From: a virus
DNA: 20,573 nucleotides
Strand: one strand, 5' to 3'
IMG/VR virus record: IMGVR_UViG_3300005613_000492
Span: 1-20,573 of that record
Shown: positions 1-6,846 of the stretch, piece by piece
Layout of the letters: every line of letters begins with the position of its first letter
Position numbering within the stretch: position 1 is the first letter of the stretch
Made by a program: the position numbers and the translations under genes
The notes under the pieces: model-generated
What the model was told of the DNA's origin: nothing
Database searches by the model: none
The model's input: the letters and a program-made list of their open reading frames with translations, nothing else

Positions 1-126
1 ACTTATACCCCAGATTCGTTAATCGCTCTATATAAAAATAGACAACTTCGAGATGAAGACTATAAAACTTTTATTTTAGGAAAACCTTATGTGATAGGTC
101 CCCTCTATAAAATATCTAAAAAATAA
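1..126 (+). CDS. C-terminal end of an unidentified protein upstream of the tape measure gene (partial)
   Basis: Frame 1 is open from the first base to a TAA at 124-126, giving the last 41 residues of a protein that starts outside the window. The fragment is polar and rich in Lys, Tyr and Asp and ends in Tyr-Lys-Ile-Ser-Lys-Lys. It shows no motif I recognise. The stop shares its last A with the ATG of the tape measure gene (TAATG), the same junction type used repeatedly downstream, which supports it as a real gene of the same operon. By position it could be a tail assembly chaperone or another tail protein, as often lies just before a tape measure gene, but nothing in the 41 residues shows this. 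Confidence 0.7.
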   Translation, partial: TYTPDSLIALYKNRQLRDEDYKTFILGKPYVIGPLYKISKK

Positions 127-2006
127 TGGCTAATCCAAACGATCCAATCGCAAGGTATACAGAAAGTTTCCTGTATCTACAAAATGCTCTTGATAAAGTA
201 GCTGGAGTTATTCAAGAAAGCATAGACGTTCTTGGGGATAGCCAGAAGGTGTCTAACGCTTTAGGAAGAACCTTCTCTCTAACTTCTGGAGAGTTAGTTC
301 CAGTTATGAGCAAGTTAGAAGGCACTATTTCCCAGAGATTATCTGTTGCTTTTGAGGCTTTAAAGCAAGGAATAGATCTAAACGCTACTGGAGCACTAAA
401 ACTAGCAGAACAACAGAAGATTACAGGCCAGGATTACAAAGCTAGTCTTAGGCTGTTTCAACAAGTACAAAAATCTTTAGATTTCTCTGTAGAGGAAACT
501 AATAGTCTTGCTGAAACCTTAACTGAGTCTTCTAAACAATACGGGGTTAGCACCGAGTTTCTAACTGCTTCAATTGAAAAATTAATTCAAAGTAATGAAG
601 ATTTCCTAGTTTTAAATAATTTAGGCCCACAGTTTACCGAAGCTGCTGCCATGCTTTCGGCTAAAATAGGTCCTGGATTAGATAAAGATCTAGCTAGAGT
701 CACAAACTTACTTTATACTTTTGGTAGTGAGAATGAGGCAATTTTAGCAAATCTAGGAGCAACTAGTATCCGTGAGCAGTTAGCTAGTAATAAACTAACA
801 GCGGAACAGAGAGTAGCTTTAGAAGAACAGTTTATTAAAAATGCTTCCGCCAGAATTAGTCAGATATCAAGTTCTTCATCAAAAAGCTTAGTTTCTCAAG
901 GAGATGTTATAAAAGCTTTATTTGGTAACTTTGCTGGAAGTATTCAAAAATTAGATCAACAATTAGGTAAAGCAGTTGAACGTACTCCTGAATCGACTCT
1001 CACTGACGTTACACAAAGGATCTTAAAAATATTTGATCCTATTAAAGAAAGCTTTTTAAACTTTGTATCTACAAATGAAGGAGTTATAAATGCTTTGATA
1101 GATGGAGCTGCTAATTTTGTAAAAATGATTACCAATATTATAGGACCTGGAGAAGTAATAATAGCTGGACTTATTTTGGGATTAGCTGGTTTAGCTTCTG
1201 CCTTAGTTCCTGTCATATCTCTGGTAACTCCAGCGATGGCGGCAATAGGAGCTGCTGTTATAGCCCTTATTCCAATTTTTTATGGAGTCAAGGATATAGT
1301 AATGCAGAATATTGATACTTTTAAAGAACTAATGTCGGCACTAAAACCTGTTGGAAATTTTATAGTTAGTCTTATTAGTTTTACGTTTTCTCAACTTAAA
1401 TTCCTAGGATCAGCTTTAGCAAGTATTGGATTATTTTTTGTTAACTTATTTCTTCCTGTCATAAAAGTGGTAGGACAGGCTTTTCAATCCTTAGCAGATG
1501 GTATAGACTTCTTGACAGACAAGCTAAACTCTGTGTTTGGAGGAGACGCAGAAAGTAGAAGAAGAGCAAATGAAAATAATACTAGTTTAGGTACAATAGC
1601 TGGTAACATACAAGAGATGAACCAAAGAGGTAGAGATGCAGTTAGTCAAGAAAAGGCATTAGATAATGCAGGATCTATTGATAAAATTGCTTCAAAGTAT
1701 AAAACTTTAGATACATACCTAGAAGCTGGGACTAAAATAGACGCATTACAAAATAAAAACTTACAGAAAACAACAGAATACAAAGTTACAGCAGGACTAG
1801 GAATGAGGACCCTTCGTGGAGATATTCCAGTAGTTTCTGATGTTAGAATAGCAGATCTTTCCCCAGAGGCAGCTAAAGCAATTGCTAACTCTATGGATGT
1901 GGAGACATTAGGTGAGATTTTTATCAGAGCATCAGATAATAATGGCCGAGTAGTTGCTGACGCTATAAATAAAGAAATGGAAAGAACAGGATTTAGGACT
2001 GAATAA
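126..2006 (+). CDS. Tail tape measure protein
   Basis: 626 aa. Tape measure proteins fill the tail tube, set its length and are released into the cell envelope at infection. The N-terminal 330 residues are Ala/Leu/Ser/Gln-rich and look almost wholly helical. Two strongly hydrophobic blocks follow, at about residues 344-388 (Gly/Ala/Ile/Leu-rich, two possible membrane spans) and 412-446. A charged segment (Arg-Arg-Arg near 478) and a mixed C-terminus come next. Long helical N-terminus plus central hydrophobic spans is the usual tape measure pattern, and the gene sits directly before the tube-end and hub genes as in P2, Mu and many myophages. T4 gp29 is of similar length (590 aa). The ATG overlaps the preceding stop (TAATG). 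The upstream 20 bases hold no Shine-Dalgarno motif, so reinitiation is likely. No peptidase or lysozyme motif is visible. The assignment rests on composition and position, not on a conserved motif. Confidence 0.82.
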   Translation: MANPNDPIARYTESFLYLQNALDKVAGVIQESIDVLGDSQKVSNALGRTFSLTSGELVPVMSKLEGTISQRLSVAFEALKQGIDLNATGALKLAEQQKITGQDYKASLRLFQQVQKSLDFSVEETNSLAETLTESSKQYGVSTEFLTASIEKLIQSNEDFLVLNNLGPQFTEAAAMLSAKIGPGLDKDLARVTNLLYTFGSENEAILANLGATSIREQLASNKLTAEQRVALEEQFIKNASARISQISSSSSKSLVSQGDVIKALFGNFAGSIQKLDQQLGKAVERTPESTLTDVTQRILKIFDPIKESFLNFVSTNEGVINALIDGAANFVKMITNIIGPGEVIIAGLILGLAGLASALVPVISLVTPAMAAIGAAVIALIPIFYGVKDIVMQNIDTFKELMSALKPVGNFIVSLISFTFSQLKFLGSALASIGLFFVNLFLPVIKVVGQAFQSLADGIDFLTDKLNSVFGGDAESRRRANENNTSLGTIAGNIQEMNQRGRDAVSQEKALDNAGSIDKIASKYKTLDTYLEAGTKIDALQNKNLQKTTEYKVTAGLGMRTLRGDIPVVSDVRIADLSPEAAKAIANSMDVETLGEIFIRASDNNGRVVADAINKEMERTGFRTE

Positions 2007-3172
2007 TGAGTAGATTTACCATTGATAGACAGTTACCTCAAAGATCTTACCTAAAGTACATTTACTACTCTTTAGGTGAAGATGCTCCGTATATTGTAAG
2101 ATTTCCCTTTTTTGAGAACATATCAATAAATGAAAGTAGAAAAGCAAACTACTCTCAATATTCAATTTTAGCTGATACTGAGTTTGATTTTGAATATATC
2201 GGTGCTGAGTCTAGAAAGTTTACTTTAGATTTTGAAGTAAACTTATTACACCTTCTACAGGAGTCCTACTCTTTCAATGAGCTAACTAATCCAAACATCT
2301 CTCAAGACGACAACAAAAATAAATTTAAAAGCTTTTATAAAACTAATGTAAATAAAAACTCAATTCCTTACTCAAAGCAATTGTATCAAAAATATTTTTC
2401 TAATCCTGATGTAAAAAGTTCAGCAAATACTGTTTTAGATCAACTACTAAATACAAAAATTGATCAGTTTCCTTTTCAACCTCCTCCCGTTTTCAAAGGA
2501 CAGTTGCCTTTTACTATTAACAATATATTAGGATTACTAGCTTTTACTAAAACTCAAAAAGGGATATCCTCTACTATAGGAAGCTATACTAACTTAATTA
2601 GATCTTTGTATAATGCTGAAACTATTACTGAGTCAATTAGTAATTTACAGGCTGGATTATCAGCAGGTGGAGTAGCTGGTATATTAGGAGTAGCGGGAAC
2701 TATCGCAACATTTACACAACAAGCTATAACAAATGAATTTTTTGAAAATATAGCTTACGTTTTGAAAGTTATAGATCAAATAGTTTATTACACAAATATT
2801 GTTAGATCTGGAGTTCTTAGTAAAGGTAAGGGTAGTACAAGCCCTCCTCCTGTGATTTATCTAAATCACGGAATCCTGTATCAGAATATTCCTTGTGTCT
2901 GTACTGACTATAGTATATCAGTAGAGAAGGCTTCGACTTACGACTTACCTACTTTACTACCTTATACAATCAAGTTTTCTATAAACCTGCTAGAGTCTGT
3001 TGGATATGCTAGAAAAACAGAGTTTTTATTTAGTGAAAGTGGAGGATTAGATCAGAGTTTAGTAACGGATGAACTTGCTCAAAAGTATGAGGAGTTTGTA
3101 GGCCCTTTCAATTATGGATGGACTTCTGTAATAAATGAACCTTATTCATTAGATGTATTAGCAGAACAATAA
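2006..3172 (+). CDS. Baseplate tail-tube initiator-like protein
   Basis: 388 aa. Probably forms the distal ring joining the tail tube to the hub, as do T4 gp48/gp54 and the Mu gp43/XkdP type of tube-end proteins. Near the N-terminus (about residues 33-82) there is a beta-rich stretch, Phe-Pro-Phe-Phe-Glu-Asn-Ile-Ser-Ile-Asn-Glu-Ser then Tyr-Ile-Gly-Ala-Glu-Ser-Arg-Lys-Phe-Thr-Leu, matching the general form of such proteins (an 'ES..A.Y' block followed by 'A+KF...F'). The middle (about 160-270) is Gly/Ala/Ile-rich and helical. The C-terminal part (about 285-335) returns to beta structure: Asn-Ile-Pro-Cys-Val-Cys, then Tyr-Asp-Leu-Pro-Thr-Leu-Leu-Pro-Tyr-Thr-Ile-Lys-Phe-Ser-Ile-Asn-Leu, a pattern I associate with this group. 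It starts in a TAATG junction, with a weak AGGA-like motif 8 bases upstream (TTAGGAC), one of the few possible ribosome-binding sites here. The exact T4 equivalent is uncertain. Confidence 0.62.
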   Translation: MSRFTIDRQLPQRSYLKYIYYSLGEDAPYIVRFPFFENISINESRKANYSQYSILADTEFDFEYIGAESRKFTLDFEVNLLHLLQESYSFNELTNPNISQDDNKNKFKSFYKTNVNKNSIPYSKQLYQKYFSNPDVKSSANTVLDQLLNTKIDQFPFQPPPVFKGQLPFTINNILGLLAFTKTQKGISSTIGSYTNLIRSLYNAETITESISNLQAGLSAGGVAGILGVAGTIATFTQQAITNEFFENIAYVLKVIDQIVYYTNIVRSGVLSKGKGSTSPPPVIYLNHGILYQNIPCVCTDYSISVEKASTYDLPTLLPYTIKFSINLLESVGYARKTEFLFSESGGLDQSLVTDELAQKYEEFVGPFNYGWTSVINEPYSLDVLAEQ

Positions 3173-3173
3173 T

Positions 3174-3482
3174 ATGGCTACTTCAAATAATAGTTTTGGA
3201 CCTTATTCGATAGACTCCAATACAGTTACACATAAAAACGCTCAGGTTAGAACCGTATTCAATGCTACCCAGTTCGATAATCTAATTGAAAACTTACAAA
3301 CAGATTATACTTACACTGAAGGTTATGTTCCTATTGGATTTGAGCACAGACCAGATCTTATCTCCCAAGCGTTTTATGGTACACCTAAAAACTGGTGGCT
3401 TTTGATGGTAGCTAACAATATAAATGATCCTTTTGAAGGATTCAATGTTGGTGATAAAATTCTAATTCCTAATGTCGAGTAA
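3174..3482 (+). CDS. Baseplate wedge protein, gp53-like with LysM-type C-terminus
   Basis: 102 aa. The C-terminal third (residues 66-102) has the pattern of T4 gp53 and related LysM-like tail proteins: Phe-Tyr-Gly-Thr-Pro, then Asn-Trp-Trp-Leu-Leu-Met-Val-Ala-Asn-Asn, then Asp-Pro-Phe, and finally Val-Gly-Asp-Lys-Ile-Leu-Ile-Pro-Asn, the 'GD.I.IP' ending typical of a LysM fold. In T4, gp53 clamps neighbouring wedges together. In P2-type tails the small gpX-like LysM protein holds a comparable position next to the hub gene. The N-terminal 60 residues are polar and would be the wedge-binding arm. The gene lies 1 nt after the stop of the tube-initiator gene and its own stop overlaps the hub start (TAATG). 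At 102 aa it is shorter than T4 gp53 (about 196 aa) and a little longer than P2 gpX (67 aa). Confidence 0.8.
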   Translation: MATSNNSFGPYSIDSNTVTHKNAQVRTVFNATQFDNLIENLQTDYTYTEGYVPIGFEHRPDLISQAFYGTPKNWWLLMVANNINDPFEGFNVGDKILIPNVE

Positions 3483-5698
3483 TGTTTATAGTAGCTTCTA
3501 CAAATAAAGAAATAATTGAGAAGGTTGATAATGAAACTATTATTTCTCAAGAATTTCTGAACAGTTTACCTAAAGAAGGTATTCTTCTAAACTTGTTTGG
3601 AAACTCTGGTATAAGATCATTCAAGCATACTGTAAGTCGTAACACTACAGAAATAGTAATAAAGTTTTTAGATAAAGGAATAAATAATAGCTTTGAAAGT
3701 CTTTATGTAAATAGAAATAACTTACAAGTTTTACACGATATAGAGAAGTACGCAAATATTGCTGATATGTTACTGACTGACGACTTCAAAGACAGCTATC
3801 CAAAAGAAGTAGATCCTTATATTTATGTTATTTATGGAGCAGGGCCAAACAAATCAGGTCCTCACATTTGTACAATAAAAACTTTCAATATATCCGCTAA
3901 TAGAGGCGCAGTAGAGTATACTTTAGTTTTAGTTCCAGCAGGAAGAGATTTAGAAGGAGAAATATTTCAAACTATTCAGAACTCTATATCTACAGCCCCC
4001 GCCAAATTATATTTTGAAGGATCTACACAACCGATTGATATTAGTAAACCAACCCCTTATGGACTAGATAAGTATTCTAAGATAAATCAAACACAATACG
4101 GTCCTGTAAGTCCAAGTCAAGGACAACCTATTGATTATCACCTACTTCTAAAAGATCTAATAAAAAGTTATGTTAGAAATATTACAGGAACTAATAATGT
4201 ATTAGTATTACTTCCTGATATAAATGTAATTTGTGGAGATAAGCTATATCAGTTTTATGAAAATACTACATTTTCAACTAGAAACCAAAGTCCAGAAGCA
4301 AGTTTTGCTCTTTTCAAATTTCTAAGAGCGGAGGATGATAAAACAACTTATAATTTTGTAGATAACTATCTTAGAGTGGTAAACGCAGTAGAAGCTTTTG
4401 TAAAAGCTTTTACTCCTGTAATTGAAATTGAAAAAGATTTCAAAAAATCAACCAATATAAATGTACTTGATCCTGGTTTTACTTCGGGGTTTTTCAAGGA
4501 TCATACGCAGTTTACGACTTTTGAGGAGTATGTTAAATATCATATAGATAAATATATACTAAAATTAAAAATAAAATCTGATTTCCGGGATCGCCCTCCA
4601 TCCATCTTACGAGATTTATTTAGAACTATAGTTCAATTATCTGATAATGTTGATTCCTATAGATTTAATATTTATACTGAAACCAATTCAAAACTAGTAA
4701 ATGTAGTGAAACAAGATGATCTAAGCCTAACTGATCTTTTAGTAGAAGATGCTTATGATATAGGAAATCTCCAAAATGTGGGAAGTCAGTTAGTTATAGT
4801 AGGAGAAGAAACCTTAATTAATAAATATTTATATGGACTTGATAATCTTTTGGATATTACTAATCAAGAGTCCTCTCAGCAACTTTTAGGGTTTCCATTA
4901 CATCCTTTAGATTTTGCTGTTTTTGATAATTCTAAATTTCAGAAAAAGGTAGCAAATACTATTTCAAAAAGAGAAAACTTTTTTCCAATATTTGTAGATG
5001 AAAAAAATACAACTGAAGGTATAGGTTCAAACCCCTATAAAGGTGAGATTGGTATTATTGATTACACTATAAATGATAAGAACACTTTTAGAGGCAGACT
5101 AGAAAATATAAATGTAGAAAAGGCTAATAATACTATAAAGATAGTTGGACTAGCTCCTAAAGTAGTTGCTGATTACCTTGACCCAGAATCCGATACTGAT
5201 GTTGTAGATCTTAGACAATACATTGAATCCTTATACAATGTATTGAATACTAATAAAGATACCTTAGATAACTTTTTCAAGTCACTAGTCGGCAGTATTT
5301 CTCTAAGCAATACTACTCCAATAGAAGGACTTGATCTTAAAGAACTAACGGAACAATTAATATCAAGCATCTTAGCTGATTTAGAAAAAGAAAAAACAGA
5401 AAAAGGAACAACTTTAGGACCTAATTTAGTTTACGAAGATTCATTATTTACTGATACAGGTAACCTAAAATCACTAATATCAACAAAGAATAAAGAGTCT
5501 TTCAAACTATCTCTTTCACTAAATACTAGATTTTGTCCTCAGTACGGCTCCTATTATTTAATAGGTAAAACTGCCAAAGTAAAAATTTCTCCTGGTCGAT
5601 TTAGACTCAAAATACCAGAGTATTATACTATTCTAGGGTATTCACACACAATGACTGATAAAAATTTAGTATCTCAGTTTGAACTATTGACACGATAA
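3482..5698 (+). CDS. Baseplate hub protein, gp27/gpD-like, enlarged
   Basis: 738 aa. It should form the trimeric ring between tail tube and central spike, the role of T4 gp27, P2 gpD and Mu gp44. Support is positional and structural: it lies between the LysM/gp53-like gene and the spike gene. Residues about 114-157 form a beta-rich block (Tyr-Val-Ile-Tyr-Gly-Ala-Gly, then Val-Glu-Tyr-Thr-Leu-Val-Leu-Val-Pro-Ala-Gly). The last 70 residues (about 670-738) end in Tyr-Tyr-Thr-Ile-Leu-Gly-Tyr-Ser-His-Thr-Met-Thr, then Phe-Glu-Leu-Leu-Thr-Arg, like the 'y.v.g.sH.....f.l.l' closing strands of hub proteins. The middle (about 220-560) is charged, Asp/Lys/Asn-rich and of mixed helix and strand. It is nearly twice the length of T4 gp27 (391 aa), so the middle is probably inserted material. 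No peptidoglycan hydrolase motif is visible. It starts in a TAATG junction with no clear ribosome-binding site. Confidence 0.65.
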   Translation: MFIVASTNKEIIEKVDNETIISQEFLNSLPKEGILLNLFGNSGIRSFKHTVSRNTTEIVIKFLDKGINNSFESLYVNRNNLQVLHDIEKYANIADMLLTDDFKDSYPKEVDPYIYVIYGAGPNKSGPHICTIKTFNISANRGAVEYTLVLVPAGRDLEGEIFQTIQNSISTAPAKLYFEGSTQPIDISKPTPYGLDKYSKINQTQYGPVSPSQGQPIDYHLLLKDLIKSYVRNITGTNNVLVLLPDINVICGDKLYQFYENTTFSTRNQSPEASFALFKFLRAEDDKTTYNFVDNYLRVVNAVEAFVKAFTPVIEIEKDFKKSTNINVLDPGFTSGFFKDHTQFTTFEEYVKYHIDKYILKLKIKSDFRDRPPSILRDLFRTIVQLSDNVDSYRFNIYTETNSKLVNVVKQDDLSLTDLLVEDAYDIGNLQNVGSQLVIVGEETLINKYLYGLDNLLDITNQESSQQLLGFPLHPLDFAVFDNSKFQKKVANTISKRENFFPIFVDEKNTTEGIGSNPYKGEIGIIDYTINDKNTFRGRLENINVEKANNTIKIVGLAPKVVADYLDPESDTDVVDLRQYIESLYNVLNTNKDTLDNFFKSLVGSISLSNTTPIEGLDLKELTEQLISSILADLEKEKTEKGTTLGPNLVYEDSLFTDTGNLKSLISTKNKESFKLSLSLNTRFCPQYGSYYLIGKTAKVKISPGRFRLKIPEYYTILGYSHTMTDKNLVSQFELLTR

Positions 5699-5700
5699 TT

Positions 5701-6843
5701 ATGGATCTTTGTTTAGCAGAAGTTGTTGAAAACTTTGATATAAAAAGAGCAGGAACAATAATGGCTCTTATTTACGGGGATGGAGCTAATCCTCAAGATG
5801 TTCTTATGTCTTCATACTATACTACAGGAGAACAAGGAACAATAAAAGCCCCTGCTCCTAGAAAAGGTTCTACAATTGTTGTATGTAAACCAAAAGGATC
5901 AGTATACTGGATTTATTTAGCGACCTGTGATGGCTGGGCTTGGCAAGGTACAAATGGAGATCCCCTAGAAAAAAGAACTCCTCTATTTGACAGAGGAGTA
6001 GACCGAGGAGGTAAGGATAAGGGAGGATCTGGATTTGACAGTGATCTTGTAATCCAAAATGATATGGGATGTGGTTTAGAGTTATCTCAAACTTTTGGAA
6101 CAAAGGGTAATAAGGTTTATACTAAACTCTACACAGGAAATAAAAAGTATGTGAGACTTACCGATAGTAATCCAAATGATAACATTGAATTGAATACAGG
6201 AGCAGGAAGCTCTTTCAAACTAACGGCTTTCCCTACGGCCTTAGCTGCTCCTCAACAAGGAGCTATGTTAGATACAGTTGGAGGCCAAAGATTTCTAAGC
6301 AGAAATGGAAAAACCTGTATGATGGTACAGGATGGTAGTGAACTAAATTTTATCAATAATTCTACAGGATTCAACTGCCTTCAAGGAGCAAACACAGCAA
6401 CCGCTGGAAACATCAATATGCAAAGCCAGTCGGGTAATATTCACTTATTTACAAAGTCCCCAGAAAGTAAAATATTTATCGAGTGTCTTCCTGGAGAGTC
6501 TTTAGGACAGTCAGCAGGGGCTACAAACGATATTGTAATTAGGGCTGGAAATGCGGGAGGTGGAGGAACCGCTGTAGGTCGAGTAATTATAGAAGGTTTT
6601 GAGCTACAACTAACTACTACAAACCTATCGGTTCAAGCACTAGGATCTATAAATGTTCAATCTAATGGTCAAATAAATTTTGATGCTGATCTAGGAATCA
6701 ACTTTAGATCGTCAGGTCCTATAAATATAGATGGACAGGCTATAAATCTAAATTCAAACTTAGCTTCAACCGCAACCGTTTCCAACAGTCCAGGGCAACC
6801 TATAAATAACTACGGTCCCATAGGTGTTTTTCAATATTTCTAA
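5701..6843 (+). CDS. Central spike protein, gp5/gpV-like, OB-fold plus beta-helix
   Basis: 380 aa. This is the membrane-piercing spike below the hub. The first 90 or so residues have the look of the N-terminal OB-fold of gp5/gpV proteins: short strands with Ala-Pro-Ala-Pro-Arg-Lys-Gly-Ser-Thr-Ile-Val-Val, as in the 'P..G..V.V.F' strand of that fold. The middle is Gly/Asn-rich. From about residue 235 strands alternate with Gly-Asn turns. Residues 315-353 are a clear short-period repeat (Gly-Ser-Ile-Asn-Val-Gln-Ser-Asn, Gly-Gln-Ile-Asn-Phe-Asp, Leu-Gly-Ile-Asn-Phe-Arg-Ser, Gly-Pro-Ile-Asn-Ile-Asp, Ala-Ile-Asn-Leu-Asn-Ser), as expected for the triple-stranded beta-helix of spikes. Unlike T4 gp5 there is no lysozyme domain. 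No PAAR-type tip protein is encoded in the window. The gene follows the hub stop by 2 nt. The ATG has no Shine-Dalgarno motif; an in-frame ATG 60 nt further on (5761) would remove part of the OB fold and is less likely. Confidence 0.82.
   Translation: MDLCLAEVVENFDIKRAGTIMALIYGDGANPQDVLMSSYYTTGEQGTIKAPAPRKGSTIVVCKPKGSVYWIYLATCDGWAWQGTNGDPLEKRTPLFDRGVDRGGKDKGGSGFDSDLVIQNDMGCGLELSQTFGTKGNKVYTKLYTGNKKYVRLTDSNPNDNIELNTGAGSSFKLTAFPTALAAPQQGAMLDTVGGQRFLSRNGKTCMMVQDGSELNFINNSTGFNCLQGANTATAGNINMQSQSGNIHLFTKSPESKIFIECLPGESLGQSAGATNDIVIRAGNAGGGGTAVGRVIIEGFELQLTTTNLSVQALGSINVQSNGQINFDADLGINFRSSGPINIDGQAINLNSNLASTATVSNSPGQPINNYGPIGVFQYF
6643..6759 (+). repeat. Spike beta-helix short-period repeat
   Basis: Codes for residues 315-353 of the spike. 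Five successive units contain Ile-Asn-(Val/Phe/Ile/Leu), spaced mostly 8 residues apart, usually with Gly one or two positions before the Ile. This resembles the octapeptide periodicity of the T4 gp5 C-terminal beta-helix, with the difference that this repeat set is short. Confidence 0.6.
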
Positions 6844-6846
6844 ATC

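Noticed and set aside
108-128. A-rich run before the tape measure start as a frameshift slippery site
   Set aside because: The A run lies directly before the stop of the upstream frame, and the next frame starts with its own ATG. A tail-chaperone style frameshift would need a long overlapping frame, which is not visible here.
956-1216. Minus-strand open frame of 86 codons inside the tape measure gene
   Set aside because: It lies wholly within a well-supported + strand gene, has atypical composition and no start signal, and every real gene here is on the + strand.
5701-6843. Lysozyme domain in the gp5-like spike
   Set aside because: The segment between OB fold and beta-helix is Gly/Asn/Thr-rich and beta-like, without a recognisable Glu/Asp/Thr catalytic arrangement, and the protein is much shorter than T4 gp5 (575 aa).
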